Shown here: positions 45,561 to 56,546 of the stretch, one piece after another | Layout: each line of letters opens with the position of its first letter | Position numbering within the stretch: the first letter of the stretch is position 1 | Origin: Acetobacter sp. DsW_063 | GTDB taxonomy: Bacteria; Pseudomonadota; Alphaproteobacteria; Acetobacterales; Acetobacteraceae | Length of the DNA: 64,000 nt | Reading direction: 5' to 3' | Assembly (NCBI RefSeq): GCF_002153745.1 | Contig: NZ_JOPL01000030.1 | Location: forward strand, 1 to 64,000 | The notes under the pieces: model-generated | Seen by the model: the letters and a program-made list of their open reading frames with translations, nothing else | Database searches by the model: none | Told to the model about the DNA's origin: nothing | Position numbers and translations under genes: made by a program

Positions 45561-46186
45561 TTCAGGCGTTCATCGCGACTGGCAGGCTCATTGCGCCCGA
45601 GCAAGAAAAGAGCCTGCTCACCGAATAGATTGGCCAGCCGAATCGAACGACGCCATGGCGCACGCTCGCCTTCTTCGTCGATGGCCATCCACTCTATGAC
45701 CCGATAGCTCTCGCCACTGCACAAAGCCAAAAAATCTCGAATCGTGCATGGGTGGATATTCGGCGTTGCGAACCACGGCGTGCTCCACACAGCCGTATTG
45801 GGCATGCGCCCAGTGGTCAGGAGCTTCAGTCGCAACTCCCAGTGGCCGAAATTGGGAAAGGACACGATGGCGTGTCGCCCGATGCGCAGCATCTGGCGCA
45901 GCACCTCTCGTGGGCGTTCGACTGCCTGAAGCGTGCGTTGCAGCACGACATAATCAAAACTCTCGTCCGGGTAATGCGCCAGATCGTGATCCGCGTCACC
46001 GTGAACCACGGGAAGGCCATGCGCAACGGAGCGTGTGACCTCCTGCATGTCTATTTCTATGCCGCGCGCATCACAGCCGCGTTCGCGAAAGAGATGATCG
46101 ATCAGGCTACCGTCACCGCTGCCGATATCGAGCACGCGGGATCCGGGGGCGATCATCTGTGCGATCAATTTTTGGTCGAGGCGCAT
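45557..46186 (-). CDS. metW: methionine biosynthesis protein MetW
   Basis: 209-residue SAM-methyltransferase-fold protein that works with MetX in many alpha- and betaproteobacteria. Motifs: VLDIGSGDGSLIDHL, GIEIDMQEV, FDYVVLQRTLQAV and VSFPNFGHWELRL, the last typical of MetW. It lies 78 bases behind metX on the same strand, the usual metXW order, and overlaps the following kinase by four bases. Confidence 0.93.
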   Translation of the reverse strand: MRLDQKLIAQMIAPGSRVLDIGSGDGSLIDHLFRERGCDARGIEIDMQEVTRSVAHGLPVVHGDADHDLAHYPDESFDYVVLQRTLQAVERPREVLRQMLRIGRHAIVSFPNFGHWELRLKLLTTGRMPNTAVWSTPWFATPNIHPCTIRDFLALCSGESYRVIEWMAIDEEGERAPWRRSIRLANLFGEQALFLLGRNEPASRDERLK

Positions 46187-46264
46187 TTTAACGATATTTC
46201 ACGGGAGCCAATAACGATAGCTCGACAACTGTCACTTTCGGTCCAGAGGATTGCGAGCCTGACG

Positions 46265-47506
46265 TCATAGCTTTGGACCGACATGGAGACCCGCATGTTC
46301 CGCCGCGCCGCTTATAAAGCCTCGAATGGTGCGGTCGAAGTCTGGTTCATCCAGTAGAAACGCATCGTGGCCTTTGTCACTGTCGATTTCGACGAACGAA
46401 ACGTTGGCCGCAGCCCTGTTGAGCGCGCGAACGAGCACGCGTGATTGCGACGTAGGGAACAGCCAGTCGGACGTAAAGGAAACGACGCAGAACCGGGTGC
46501 GTGTGCCGACAAACGGGGCGGCGTAGTCGCCGTCATGTTCGGCTCCAATATCCATCCAGTCCATGGCGCGGGTAATGGTCAGGTAGGAGTTGGCGTCGAA
46601 GCGCAGCACGAAGCTCGACCCTTGATGTCGAAGGTAGGATTCGACTTCGAAGATTTCGCCGAAGAAGGAAAGTGGATGTTCCAGATCTCCCGACGCCTCA
46701 GGAGAGGCGTTCTGTCGGCGGGTGCGTCGGCCGAATTTCCGTGTCAGAGCTTCCTCTGAAAGGTAAGTGATGTGCGCCATCATGCGCGCCACGGCAAGTC
46801 CGCGCGCAGGGATCGATCCGCTTTCCCAATAGCGACCGCCGCGCCAGTCGGGATCGGCAAAGATAGCCTGACGGCTGACTTCGTTGAATGCGATATTCTG
46901 AGCTGAATGGAACGGTGCGGTGGCGATCGGGATAGCGGCGAAGACCATTTCGGGATAGGTCGCGGCCCATTCCAGAGTCTGCATCCCGCCCATGGATCCG
47001 CCTATGACGGCGAACAATCGCTCGATGCCCAGTTGGCGCACCAGCGCATGCTGGGCTCGGACCATGTCGCGAATAGTGATTGGCGGAAACTCTGTACCCC
47101 AGGGTTCGTGAACAGCGTCTCCGTCTTCCCGCGCATCGAATGCAAGGCGAGAAAGGTTGGAGGAGCTGGGACCTGTTGACCCCATGCATCCGCCCAGCAC
47201 GTTCGAGCAGATGACGAAAAACCGATCAGTGTCGATGGGCTTGCCCGGTCCGACCATTCGCTCCCACCAGCCCGGCCGGCCTGTCACGGGATGGGTTTCG
47301 GCGACGTACTGATCTCCCGTCAGGGCATGACAGATCAGGATAGCGTTGTCGCGAGCAGCCGACAGTATCCCATAGGTTCGGTAGGCGATCTCAACCGGCG
47401 CCAGCACGGCACCGCAATCGAGAGAGAGCCCCTCGGGGAAGACGGCTCTCTGGTGATCGACTTCGAGCGGCGTCTCGGGCTGGTCTGTCAGGATTCGGGC
47501 TTCCAT
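46265..47506 (-). CDS. metX: homoserine O-acetyltransferase
   Basis: Acylates homoserine in methionine synthesis. Alpha/beta-hydrolase fold: [10 protein letters not shown], nucleophile Ser in [16 protein letters not shown], catalytic Asp and His in [16 protein letters not shown]. Chosen start ATG at 47506 ([16 protein letters not shown]) gives 413 residues; an upstream extension to 47680 has no family match and overlaps the divergent gene. First gene of metX-metW-kinase. Acetyl versus succinyl specificity cannot be told from this view. Confidence 0.93.
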   Translation of the reverse strand: MEARILTDQPETPLEVDHQRAVFPEGLSLDCGAVLAPVEIAYRTYGILSAARDNAILICHALTGDQYVAETHPVTGRPGWWERMVGPGKPIDTDRFFVICSNVLGGCMGSTGPSSSNLSRLAFDAREDGDAVHEPWGTEFPPITIRDMVRAQHALVRQLGIERLFAVIGGSMGGMQTLEWAATYPEMVFAAIPIATAPFHSAQNIAFNEVSRQAIFADPDWRGGRYWESGSIPARGLAVARMMAHITYLSEEALTRKFGRRTRRQNASPEASGDLEHPLSFFGEIFEVESYLRHQGSSFVLRFDANSYLTITRAMDWMDIGAEHDGDYAAPFVGTRTRFCVVSFTSDWLFPTSQSRVLVRALNRAAANVSFVEIDSDKGHDAFLLDEPDFDRTIRGFISGAAEHAGLHVGPKL

Positions 47507-47626
47507 TGGAGCTCGGGGACATAGGGCTGATTGCGCCTCATAGCAAGAAGGCAAAAATAAGACGATTGCGCGCGCAGCGTCTAAAATTTGTTGACGGCCG
47601 GTTAATATTAACGGACGTTTGACGAA

Positions 47627-50600
47627 GTGCAACAAAATTTGAGTGAAGCGGCTTGCCACGTGGACTTTAGGGAAGCTCAAATCCGCTCGGACTCAGGTCA
47701 GGACCTTGCCGACCGAGCCGACGTCTCGCCTCTGCGACTCATCGGGCATTCCGGCCTGTTCGACGCTCAATATTATCTCTCGTCTCACGCTGACCTGGCT
47801 GGCGTGGGAGCCGGGGCCCTGGCGCATTACCACCAATATGGCTGGCGTGAGGGACGTAAGCCGAACCCCTGCTTCGATCCGCTGGACTATCTGGCGCGAT
47901 ACCCGGATATCGAATGCGAGCCGCTGTTGCATTACGTGACCGTGGGGGAAGCGGAGGGACGAAGGCCGGTCGTCTGGTTCGATCCCGCTTGGTATGGCCG
48001 CACCTACCCCGTGCCCGAGGGCATGTTGCTGCTTCGGCACTATCTGCTGAACCGTCATCGCAACGACATCAGTCCGATGCCCGAATTTGACAGGGGCTTT
48101 TATCTCAAAGCCTACCCGGACGTAGCGGACGCCGGTCTGGATCCACTTGAACATTATATGATGCAGGGATTTCGCGAGGCGCGGCGACCGTTCCCCGAAT
48201 TTGATCCGGCATTCTATCGGGCGAGGTATTTGGCGAATGATCCGGATGCAAACCCGTTGCTGCATTATCTTGAGCATCGCGGGGAAGAAGGCGTGCACCC
48301 GAGCATGCCGAAGGAAGAGCCGAGCATTCCCAGAGAAGTACGGCGCCTGACGCGCCCGGGGCCCCTGTTCGAGACGCGTCGCCCGCTTCCGAATTCGGCA
48401 GTCCGGCGTGCGCGCGTGCTGGCTTATTATCTTCCGCAATTTCATCATGTGGCGCGGAATGATGAATGGTGGGGAGAGGGATTTACGGAGTGGACCAACG
48501 TGGCGCGCGGATTGCCGCGCTTCGTCGGTCATTATCAACCTCGAGTGCCTCGCGATCTGGGTCATTATACGCTCGATCATCCTGACATACTTCGTCGACA
48601 GGCGGAGATGGCCCGCGGCGCAGGGGTCGAGGGGTTCGTTTTCTATTTTTATTGGTTCAATGGCGAAAGACTTCTTGAATCGCCGCTTGAGATGTTATTG
48701 GCCAATCCGGATATCGATCTTCCATTCTGCTTGATGTGGGCGAACGAAAACTGGAGCCGGAGATGGGATGGGTCGGATGACGACATCCTTATTGCGCAGG
48801 ATTTCCGCGCCGAGGACGAAGCAGATCTCATTGCGTGCTTTGTTCGGCATTTCAACGATCCTCGCTATATCCATATAGGAGGCCGCCCGCTTTTGATGCT
48901 TTACCGGCCGGGCGTCGTGCCTGACTGTGTGGCAACCATAGCACGCTGGCGTCGGCTGTTCGTGGAGGCGTGTGGCGCTGATCCCATATTTGTCATGAGT
49001 CAGTCGTTCGGCGACAGTGACCCGCGCAAATTTGGAATGGATGGCGCCATAGAGTTTCCCCCGCACAAGGTCGTTGGCGGAATTTCAACGATCAACTCAG
49101 AAATTCGCTTTCTTGACACAGACTTTACGGGACAGATTTACGATTACGAGCAGGTCGTGGATAACGCGCTGTCTATGCCGCGCCCTGACTTCCCGCTCAT
49201 CCGCACGGCGGCTCCGTCATGGGACAACGACGCGCGACGACAGGGAGCCGGTCTCGTATTGCATGGTTCGACTCCAGCGCTTTTTGAACGTTGGCTATCC
49301 GGCCTCATCGAACAAGCACGTCAGACGCCGTTCCACGGGGAGGCGCTGGTCTGCGTCAACGCGTGGAACGAATGGGCCGAAGGCGCCTATCTCGAACCTG
49401 ACCAGCATTTCGGGTCGGCGTTTCTCAACGCGACAGGCCGCGCGGTGACTGGAGCGTTCGGAGTTGCATCAGGCGCACGGATTCTTCTCGTTGGACACGA
49501 CGCTTTTCCGTCAGGCGCGCAAATGCTGCTTCTCGCCATCGGTTGGTCTCTTAAGAAAAACCACGGCGTCCAGGTGCAGTTTCTACTGCTTGGGGCTGGA
49601 GCGATGCTTCCGCAATATAGGGAGTTGGGGGAGGTCGAGCTGGTCGCAGCTGACCATCCTGATCTCGCTGAACGCGTCTCCGCGATCTGTGCGAAAGGGT
49701 ATGACAACGCCATAATCAATACCTGCGCGGCTTCCGTAATGGGGAAGGCATTGGCGACCGCGGGGATCTGCTTCATCCAGCTTGTTCATGAAATGCCTGC
49801 GCTCCTGAACAACCGACGCCTGATCGGGGCTCTGTCGGAGGCGGCAAGTCTTGCGCGGCAAACAGTATTTCCCGCGGAGAGTGTTGCGCAGCAGGTGACG
49901 GCGACGTTGCAGCAAGCCCCGAAAGCAACGAAGATTCTGCCTCAGGGATTATACAACTCTGTCGCTTTTCGTCGACTGGCGCGGGATACCGTTCGGACGC
50001 GTCTGGGAATCGGTCCGGAGGATCGATTGATTGTCGCTGCGGGGTACGCCGATCTGCGCAAAGGTTTCGATCTGTTTCTGCAACTCTGGCGTAACACCGA
50101 AGGCTCGCGGAGAGATCAAACTCGGACTCATCTGATGTGGCTGGGCGCGATTGACGCGCAGTGCCGCGACTGGATGGCGGCGGAGATTGATTGCGCCCGG
50201 GAGAGCGGTCGGTTCCATCTGCCGGGCCACGTCTCTGACGTGCAAGACTATCTGTCTGCAGCTGACGTCTTTGCTTTGACGTCGCGCGAAGATCCGTTGC
50301 CGTCAGTTGTGATGGAGGCTTTGGTCTGCGGTTTGCGTTGCGTTGCGTTTGAAGATTCAGGCGGCGCGCCGGAACTTATGAAACAGGTGGCGACGCGCCT
50401 GGGGATGCCGGATATCGTCGCCACGGCGCCGATGGGCGACGTCGTGCGGATGGCGCGGCACGCCACCAGGCTGGCCGACTCTGCTCTGGCGGATGGCCTG
50501 CGCGCGCGCGGCAGGATGTGCAAAAAGGTAGAAAAATTCTTCCCCTTTGATCGTTATGTAGAACGTCTGCTTCATCTCGTCGCTCCAACGCGTCGCCGGA

Positions 50601-51499
50601 TTTCGGTTGTCGTGCTTTCGTATAATTACGCCCGCTATCTGGCTGGTCGTCTGGCGACGATTTTCGCTCAGCATTATCCCGTCTTGGAAATCATTGTTCT
50701 TGACGACGCCTCGACCGACGACAGCGTCACCGTGGCGCAAGAGACTGCGGAGGAGTGGGACAGGAATATTCGTGTCGTCGCCAACAGGAGTGGATCGGGC
50801 TCGGTGTTCGCCCAGTGGCGCCGCGCGGCGGCGGAAGCGCGCGGAGACTGGGTATGGATCGCTGAAGCGGATGATCTGGCTGAGCCGGATTTCCTGGGAC
50901 GCTTGTGCGCCGCGCTCGACGCGGCGCCCGAAGCTGTGATGGCGTTTTCTGACAGCCGCGCAATCGACTCTGATGGCGTGCAGATTTTCGAATCCTACAA
51001 GCCGTACTGCGCTTCGGTCGCTGGCGATGTTCTAGATCGCGACGGCGTGCATATGGGGGCGACGTTCGTTGCTGAGTATCTGAGCGAACGCAACCTTATT
51101 CTCAATGCGTCGTCCGTGCTCTTTCGCCGTGACGCGTTGCATGACGCCTTGTCGCGATGCCGGGAACTTGAAACATTCGAAGCGGCAGGAGACTGGCGCC
51201 TTTACATCGAACTTCTGAATGCGCCGGGCGTACAGGTCGCGTATGTCGCCGAGCCGCTTAACGCCCACAGGCGCCACGAAAAATCGGTCACAGGAAAAAT
51301 GGCCTGCGATAAACAGTTAGATGAAATTACACGCATTCATCATCTGGTCGGTCGAATGGCGACGGATGTTGAGGGCGTTGGTGAAAGGCAAAGAGTATAC
51401 AGAGAAGAGTTGATGGAGCGCTTCGGATTGACCGAGACGCGCGCCGTGTCGTCGAGACGGAAGAATCCCAGAAGCGGGACCGGTCGCGTCAAGGCGTGA
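47627..51499 (+). CDS. three-module glycan protein: GH99-like, GT4 and GT2
   Basis: Single 1290-residue frame. Residues about 43-235 hold several repeats of the form FD-x3-Y-L-x-x-YPD ... HY-x3-G-x-x-EGR-x-P. About 262-620 is a WbsX-like GH99-type domain ([53 protein letters not shown]). About 616-985 is a GT4-type transferase ([43 protein letters not shown]). About 990-1230 is GT2 ([36 protein letters not shown]). Probably builds a surface polysaccharide. The GTG start is not secure; no ATG occurs for a long way downstream. Confidence 0.88.
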   Translation: MQQNLSEAACHVDFREAQIRSDSGQDLADRADVSPLRLIGHSGLFDAQYYLSSHADLAGVGAGALAHYHQYGWREGRKPNPCFDPLDYLARYPDIECEPLLHYVTVGEAEGRRPVVWFDPAWYGRTYPVPEGMLLLRHYLLNRHRNDISPMPEFDRGFYLKAYPDVADAGLDPLEHYMMQGFREARRPFPEFDPAFYRARYLANDPDANPLLHYLEHRGEEGVHPSMPKEEPSIPREVRRLTRPGPLFETRRPLPNSAVRRARVLAYYLPQFHHVARNDEWWGEGFTEWTNVARGLPRFVGHYQPRVPRDLGHYTLDHPDILRRQAEMARGAGVEGFVFYFYWFNGERLLESPLEMLLANPDIDLPFCLMWANENWSRRWDGSDDDILIAQDFRAEDEADLIACFVRHFNDPRYIHIGGRPLLMLYRPGVVPDCVATIARWRRLFVEACGADPIFVMSQSFGDSDPRKFGMDGAIEFPPHKVVGGISTINSEIRFLDTDFTGQIYDYEQVVDNALSMPRPDFPLIRTAAPSWDNDARRQGAGLVLHGSTPALFERWLSGLIEQARQTPFHGEALVCVNAWNEWAEGAYLEPDQHFGSAFLNATGRAVTGAFGVASGARILLVGHDAFPSGAQMLLLAIGWSLKKNHGVQVQFLLLGAGAMLPQYRELGEVELVAADHPDLAERVSAICAKGYDNAIINTCAASVMGKALATAGICFIQLVHEMPALLNNRRLIGALSEAASLARQTVFPAESVAQQVTATLQQAPKATKILPQGLYNSVAFRRLARDTVRTRLGIGPEDRLIVAAGYADLRKGFDLFLQLWRNTEGSRRDQTRTHLMWLGAIDAQCRDWMAAEIDCARESGRFHLPGHVSDVQDYLSAADVFALTSREDPLPSVVMEALVCGLRCVAFEDSGGAPELMKQVATRLGMPDIVATAPMGDVVRMARHATRLADSALADGLRARGRMCKKVEKFFPFDRYVERLLHLVAPTRRRISVVVLSYNYARYLAGRLATIFAQHYPVLEIIVLDDASTDDSVTVAQETAEEWDRNIRVVANRSGSGSVFAQWRRAAAEARGDWVWIAEADDLAEPDFLGRLCAALDAAPEAVMAFSDSRAIDSDGVQIFESYKPYCASVAGDVLDRDGVHMGATFVAEYLSERNLILNASSVLFRRDALHDALSRCRELETFEAAGDWRLYIELLNAPGVQVAYVAEPLNAHRRHEKSVTGKMACDKQLDEITRIHHLVGRMATDVEGVGERQRVYREELMERFGLTETRAVSSRRKNPRSGTGRVKA

Positions 51500-51823
51500 T
51501 TCTCTGGAGACGTCGAGCGCTGCGCTTACGGGGTCTACGCTTCTGACGGGTAGGCAGGGATTTTGAGTCACGCGGATCGTGATGTTCCCGGCTAGGCTAC
51601 TGTTCAAGCGGGTAGGTTTGGTTGAAAACTCCAAAAAAATGGCGGCTACTAAAAATTGCAATTGATTCAGCCGAGAGTTTTTTCTTCCGCCTACGCGTTC
51701 GTGACGCGATATTTGATAATAGGCTGTGCCCGCAGAAATTGATTCGCGGCTGATGTTTTCTGCCTAAATTTCGGCGAACGCCGTTGCTCGATCAACAGGT
51801 TCTATCTGATTGAAAAAGCGTGT
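51500..51823. other. gene-free stretch after the glycan gene
   Basis: 324 bases without a convincing gene, hairpin or repeat. The bases around 51620-51720 are AT-richer. Nothing else is seen. Confidence 0.55.
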
Positions 51824-52135
51824 TCAGTCGCTTTTTTTCTTTGGAAGCCATCGATCCCCATACCGGTTCTGCGCAAGGACGAAACCAAGAATCGCTCCGA
51901 CGGCGAGCGCCACGCCGCCAATCAGGAGATCCCCGCGCACAGCAATCACAAGAAGCCCCCCGACGCCCAAACCTGCGCCGGTTCCGATCAGAGCCTCCTT
52001 CGGCGTCGCACCGAAATGCTTCTGGGCGCCGCAATGCGGGCAAACTTCCGCCGTGCGCCGCATCTTTCCGCGACACACCGGACAGAGCTGCAGACCGCTC
52101 ATCTCCGGCTCGCGCATTGGCAAAGGAACGTTCAC
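51824..52135 (-). CDS. zinc-ribbon membrane protein at the end of the ccm operon
   Basis: 103-residue protein with a zinc ribbon (CPVCRGKM and CPHCGAQK) and two hydrophobic helices (about 50-88: ALIGTGAGLGVGGLLVIAV and LLIGGVALAVGAILGFVLAQ). Its ATG at 52135 overlaps the ccmI stop by four bases, which supports this start and links it to the ccm operon. Function unknown; not a standard Ccm protein. Confidence 0.75.
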   Translation of the reverse strand: MNVPLPMREPEMSGLQLCPVCRGKMRRTAEVCPHCGAQKHFGATPKEALIGTGAGLGVGGLLVIAVRGDLLIGGVALAVGAILGFVLAQNRYGDRWLPKKKSD

Positions 52136-52860
52136 GGTTGTTCCTGATCGTGCTCGCCTTGGGCGATACGTTGTTCGATGGATTCGCGCCAGGGCGCGTC
52201 CTTTGGGGCGGCGTCCAGCGCGCGGCGGTAAAGAGCAAGGCTGTCGGCGCTGATGTGACCGTCCGCCATGGTCTGCTCTTCGGCGACTTCCGCAGCCAGT
52301 TCAGGCGCAAACCCGAGTTCGAGCGCATGGCGCCATGCTTCTGCGGCGGCGGCGCTGCGTCCACGCGCAGCTTCGGCTTGTCCGAGCAGGAGATAGCCCT
52401 GACGAAGCGTGGGGTCAGTCGGAGACATCTTGGTCAAAGCCACGCGCAGTTGATCGATCGCTGCGTCGCCTTTGGCGTCGCGCGTCTTGATCTCTGCGAG
52501 ACGGGGCTTCAACGGCTGGCCCGGCATCGTTGGATGTCCACCCGTCAGATACAAGCCGATTGCGACGAATGGAATCAGCGCAAGGGCCACGATAGCGCGC
52601 GCCCGCGCAGACTTTTCCGAAATGTCCGACCGGGCGCGATCGGCCGCAAGGATGCGCCGCTGGATTTCGAGTTTCGCAATCGTGTGCTCAGCCGGAGCGA
52701 TCATCCCGATCGACAGGTCACGCTCAAGCTCGGCCAACTGAGCTTCATGCAGGGCCAAAGCCGCGCTGCGTTCATCCTGAGCACGTCCCCGGAGCCAAAA
52801 AGCGGTCGCCGCCGGAAGCAGGGCGAAAAGACTGAGGCAGCCGATGCCGATCCAGATCAT
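52132..52860 (-). CDS. ccmI: cytochrome c maturation protein CcmI (CycH)
   Basis: Membrane-anchored apocytochrome c chaperone of 242 residues. One N-terminal membrane helix (about 1-24), a charged helical region (LAELERDLSIGMIAPAEHTIAKLEIQRRILA), a second membrane segment (about 90-108, IVALALIPFVAIGLYLTGG), then a TPR-like C-terminal half (LLLGQAEAARGRSAAAAEAWRHALEL). Located after ccmH, with 66 bases between. Confidence 0.88.
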   Translation of the reverse strand: MIWIGIGCLSLFALLPAATAFWLRGRAQDERSAALALHEAQLAELERDLSIGMIAPAEHTIAKLEIQRRILAADRARSDISEKSARARAIVALALIPFVAIGLYLTGGHPTMPGQPLKPRLAEIKTRDAKGDAAIDQLRVALTKMSPTDPTLRQGYLLLGQAEAARGRSAAAAEAWRHALELGFAPELAAEVAEEQTMADGHISADSLALYRRALDAAPKDAPWRESIEQRIAQGEHDQEQP

Positions 52861-52926
52861 GCCGCGTTTCCGCCATTTGTATTGCTGGCGGCAGTCAATG
52901 CCGATCCATCGAATTTAGGAGTCATC

Positions 52927-53406
52927 TCAACGCTCACGGGACAATTCTTCGAGACGCGCGCGTTCTTCGTCCGTCAACGGCGCGGCCTGTGGCTTTTTAC
53001 GAAAAATCACGACGGCGCCGACAATCCCGGCGAGTAACGCCAGCGCGGGCATCCCCCAGAGAAGAAGCGTAGCCACGGTGACAGGCGGGCTGAGGCGGAT
53101 GAAATCGCCATAGCGTGAGACCATCCAGGCGATGACCTGCTGCTGATTTTCGCCCTTCGCGACATGCTCGCGCACGACCTTCCGCAGATCGCGCGCAAGA
53201 CCGGCGCTGCTGTCTTCGATCGACTCATTCTGACAAACGAGGCAGCGAAGCTGCGATCCGATGGCCTCCGCCCTCGCTTCCTGTTTTGGATCGGGGAGCA
53301 TTTCCGACGGATCGTCCACCGCTGACGCCAAAACCGGCGCGAGGAACAGCATCGCCGCGAGGGCGACGGATGCATGTCGGCCTCTCTGGAACATGAGGCG
53401 CCTCAT
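52927..53406 (-). CDS. ccmH: cytochrome c maturation protein CcmH (CycL)
   Basis: 159 residues. Signal peptide, then the redox motif LRCLVCQNES that reduces or binds the apocytochrome CXXCH cysteines, and a C-terminal membrane helix (about 105-133). Its ATG overlaps the ccmG stop by four bases, confirming the operon. Usual ccmH function: thiol partner of CcmG and haem lyase CcmF. Confidence 0.93.
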   Translation of the reverse strand: MRRLMFQRGRHASVALAAMLFLAPVLASAVDDPSEMLPDPKQEARAEAIGSQLRCLVCQNESIEDSSAGLARDLRKVVREHVAKGENQQQVIAWMVSRYGDFIRLSPPVTVATLLLWGMPALALLAGIVGAVVIFRKKPQAAPLTDEERARLEELSRER

Positions 53407-53975
53407 CGTTTCGTCTGCCCAAGCGCTGCGTCGAGGGCGTTCTGCACCTCATCATTGTTCAGGCCAGCCGCGCCATGCCAGACGATCTTCCCGTCCGGAG
53501 CGATCAGGAAACTTTCCGGCACGCCGGAAACGCCCCAGTCGATGGCCACGCGGCCCTCGAAATCACTGCCGATCCGTGCATAAGGATTTCCGGCGTGGCG
53601 GAGGAAACCGGCGGCGTTGTCTGGCTTGTCCTTGTAGGCGATGCCCCAGATCGGAAGCCTGTCACGCAACTTCAGCAACTGTGGCATTTCCGCGATGCAC
53701 GGAATGCACCATGAGGCGAAGAAGTTGATCAAGACCGGAGCCGTGATCGCCTGAAGGTCGTGGCTCGAGAAACCGACGCCCGGCGTCTGGTCCATCACCG
53801 CGAAGTCGGGGACGGGACGGCCTGCCGATGGCGCGTTGATGTCATGCGGGTTGAACGACCCCTTCTGCATGCCCGACAGCATGCCCCAGAATGCCGCGCC
53901 CACGACGCCAGCGCCCGCCAGAGGCAGCGCCATCATCACCCGGCGTCGGCCGAGGGAAGGACCGTCGGCGCTCAT
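53403..53975 (-). CDS. ccmG: thiol:disulfide interchange protein CcmG (DsbE)
   Basis: Membrane-anchored thioredoxin of about 190 residues. N-terminal anchor (about 11-34, RRVMMALPLAGAGVVGAAFWGM) and thioredoxin fold with FFASWCIPCIAEMPQL. The cis-Pro region is GVSGVPESFLIAPDGKI. Start ATG 53975 overlaps the ccmF stop by four bases; a longer upstream frame would overlap ccmF heavily. Delivers reducing power to apocytochrome c through CcmH. Confidence 0.93.
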   Translation of the reverse strand: MSADGPSLGRRRVMMALPLAGAGVVGAAFWGMLSGMQKGSFNPHDINAPSAGRPVPDFAVMDQTPGVGFSSHDLQAITAPVLINFFASWCIPCIAEMPQLLKLRDRLPIWGIAYKDKPDNAAGFLRHAGNPYARIGSDFEGRVAIDWGVSGVPESFLIAPDGKIVWHGAAGLNNDEVQNALDAALGQTKR

Positions 53976-55951
53976 TCCGCGGCCACCGTGTTGGGCGCGG
54001 GCGCGCGTCGCGGCGCCCCGACGCGCATGCGCCGATCCGAAAGAGAGAGCGCGCCGCCGAACGCCATGATCAATGCGCCAAGCCACATCCATGGCGCCAG
54101 CGGGTTGTAATGCAGACGCAGCACATAAGTTGGATGCGCGTCGTCGCCATGTTTGTCGCCGATCACGCCATAGAGGTCCGAGAAGCCGTTGGTGTGGATA
54201 GACACCTCGGTCGTGGTCTGGTTCTGCGCGTTGAAGCTGCGCTTGGACGGATGCATGACGGTCACCAGATGTCCGTTGTGGCGGACTTCGATCGTACCAA
54301 CCAGCGCCGTGTAGTTCGGGCCGGGTTCGGTCTTCACGCCGGCCAACGTCCAGTCATATCCGGCCAGACTTTCGGTCTGGCCGACAGGCACCTCGACGAT
54401 CTTGTGCTGCGCCTGAGACATCGCGGCGAGGCCAAGAGCGCTGACGCCCACGCCGGCATGGGCCAGCGCAGCGCCAAAAGCGGCGCGCGGCAGAAAGCGG
54501 GCGCGGTTGAAGCTCTGTCCCAGCGGAATGCGGAACAGCGCGACACGGTTAGCGATATCGGTCGCGCTGGTGGCGATGACCCACACTGCGCCAGTGGCGC
54601 ACAGAATCGGCAGCACGCCCGACAGGCTCCACGTGGCGACGGCGAACGCCAGAAGCGTAGCCAGAGCGGCGATCCACAGACGGCGCAGGACCGGCCACAT
54701 CTGCGCGCGCTTCCACGGAAGCATCGGTCCGAAACCCATGAACGCAAAAAGCGGAATGGCGAGGGGAATGGTCGCAGCGTCGAAAAACGGCTTGCCGACC
54801 GAAATCGTTTTGCCGAACAGCAGGGACATGAAGGGCGGATACATCGTGCCCGTCAGCACTACCGCGCAGATCGAACAGAGCAGGATGTTATTCAGCACCA
54901 GCAGCCCTTCTCGCGACACCGGCGAAAATAGGCCGCCAGCCGTCAGGGACGGTGCGCGCCAGGCGAAAAGCGCCAGCGATCCACCAATGACCAGTCCGAG
55001 CAGCCCGAGAATGAAGATGCCGCGTGCAGGATCGTTGGCGAAGGCGTGAACCGAATTCAGGATTCCGGAACGCACGAGGAACGTCCCGGAAAGCGAGAAC
55101 GAAAACGTCGCGATGGCCAGCAGGACGGTCCAGATTTTCAGCGCCTCGCGCTTTTCCACAACGATCGCCGAATGCATCAGCGCCGTGCCTGACAGCCACG
55201 GGATGAGGGACGCGTTTTCCACCGGATCCCAGAACCAGTAGCCGCCCCAGCCAAGCACGTAATAGGACCACCATGACCCCAGAGCGATGCCGCAGGTCAG
55301 GAACGCCCAGGCGGCGACTGCCCATGGTCGGACCCAACGCCCCCAGGCGGCGTCGACGCGTCCCTCGATCAGTGCTGCGATGGCGAAGGCGAAAGGCACC
55401 GCGAAGCCCACATAGCCCGTGTAGAGAATGGGCGGGTGGAACGCGAGGCCGGGATCCTGAAGCAGGGGGTTCATGCCCTGCCCGTCGAGAGGGGCGGGCC
55501 AGACGCGATCGAAAGGATCAGAGGTCGTCAGGCAGAACAGCTCGAACCCCGCCGCGACGCCGCCAAGGACGGCGAGCACCCGCGCGCGCAGGGCGGCTGG
55601 AAGATTGCGGCCGAAAGCAGCGACCGCTGCGCCGCACAGTCCAAGAATCAGCGCCCACAGAAGGATCGAACCTTCATGGTTTCCCCAGACGCCGGTGATT
55701 TTATAGAGCAGCGGCTTCGTGACGGCGCTGTTCTCCAGAATGTTGGCGACGGAGAAATCGTCGCTGATCGCGGCGTCGATCAGGCAAAGGAACGAAGCGC
55801 CGAGCGCAATGACCTGACCGAGCGCGAGACCGGGAGCCATCGTCATCAGCCTCCGGTCGCGGCGCTGCGCGCCTATCAGCGGCAGGATGGTTTGTGCGAA
55901 GGCGAAAGCGCAGGCGAGCGCAAGGGCGAAATGGCCGAGTTCGGGGCTCAC
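53972..55951 (-). CDS. ccmF: haem lyase subunit CcmF
   Basis: 659-residue membrane protein with about 15 helices that attaches haem to apocytochrome c. The tryptophan-rich WWD region is present as SWWSYYVLGWGGYWFWDPVENASLIPWL; histidines for haem sit in the HxS-type segments (for example TALMHSAIVVEKREALKIW). Start is GTG at 55951 with AGGA 8 bases upstream. Its stop overlaps ccmG. Transcribed after ccmE with a 76-base gap. Confidence 0.95.
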   Translation of the reverse strand: MSPELGHFALALACAFAFAQTILPLIGAQRRDRRLMTMAPGLALGQVIALGASFLCLIDAAISDDFSVANILENSAVTKPLLYKITGVWGNHEGSILLWALILGLCGAAVAAFGRNLPAALRARVLAVLGGVAAGFELFCLTTSDPFDRVWPAPLDGQGMNPLLQDPGLAFHPPILYTGYVGFAVPFAFAIAALIEGRVDAAWGRWVRPWAVAAWAFLTCGIALGSWWSYYVLGWGGYWFWDPVENASLIPWLSGTALMHSAIVVEKREALKIWTVLLAIATFSFSLSGTFLVRSGILNSVHAFANDPARGIFILGLLGLVIGGSLALFAWRAPSLTAGGLFSPVSREGLLVLNNILLCSICAVVLTGTMYPPFMSLLFGKTISVGKPFFDAATIPLAIPLFAFMGFGPMLPWKRAQMWPVLRRLWIAALATLLAFAVATWSLSGVLPILCATGAVWVIATSATDIANRVALFRIPLGQSFNRARFLPRAAFGAALAHAGVGVSALGLAAMSQAQHKIVEVPVGQTESLAGYDWTLAGVKTEPGPNYTALVGTIEVRHNGHLVTVMHPSKRSFNAQNQTTTEVSIHTNGFSDLYGVIGDKHGDDAHPTYVLRLHYNPLAPWMWLGALIMAFGGALSLSDRRMRVGAPRRAPAPNTVAAE

Positions 55952-56027
55952 GCAACGTTCCTATTATCTTGAATCGGTGCGCTTCGGGGAGCGCGCGGCG
56001 CATGGCCGTAGAAGAAAGCCGCCACGA

Positions 56028-56546
56028 TCAACTGCCGCGAGAAGACGTCTTCGCGTCTTTGGCTGTCATGGCGTTCCAGCTCGCAGCATTTGGCGGCGGG
56101 CCGAATTTAGGGTCCCATTTGCCGGACTTCTGCAGCTCTTCAGCCACTTCCTTGGGCATATAGGTTTCGTCATGCTTGGCGAGAACCTCCGAGGCGGCGA
56201 AACCGCCGTCAGTCGTCATCGACCCGACAGCCACGACGCTCTGCCCCTCCCGGAACAGGTCGGGGAGGATGCCTTCGAACTGCACCGTCACGGCGGCCTG
56301 TCCGTCGGTCACTTCGAAGCTGTTTACCGGCGTTTCGCCATGCCGTTCCCGATGCACCGATCCGGCGACAACCATCCCGCCGAGGCGAATGGTGCGGTCG
56401 GCGGGGGGCGCCTTCGCGGCGACCTGCGACGGCGTCATGAAGAACACGATGTTAGAGGAGAACGCCGAGAGCGTTAGTCCGGCGGCGGCTCCAAGCCCGG
56501 CAACGCAGGCGATGACCAGCCAGAGTCTGCGTGTCTTGCGTTTCAT
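56028..56546 (-). CDS. ccmE: haem chaperone CcmE
   Basis: 172-residue periplasmic haem chaperone with an N-terminal membrane anchor (about 8-32) and an OB-fold beta-barrel (GGMVVAGSVHRE, FEVTDGQAAVTVQFEGILPDLF). The haem-binding His is in EVLAKHDETYMP, followed by the conserved Tyr. Its ATG overlaps the ccmD stop by four bases. A short charged C-terminal tail ends the protein. Confidence 0.95.
   Translation of the reverse strand: MKRKTRRLWLVIACVAGLGAAAGLTLSAFSSNIVFFMTPSQVAAKAPPADRTIRLGGMVVAGSVHRERHGETPVNSFEVTDGQAAVTVQFEGILPDLFREGQSVVAVGSMTTDGGFAASEVLAKHDETYMPKEVAEELQKSGKWDPKFGPPPNAASWNAMTAKDAKTSSRGS

Noticed and set aside
47507-47626. SAM-II-type riboswitch before metX
   Set aside because: The region was searched for the conserved SAM-II pattern expected in alphaproteobacteria and nothing convincing was found.
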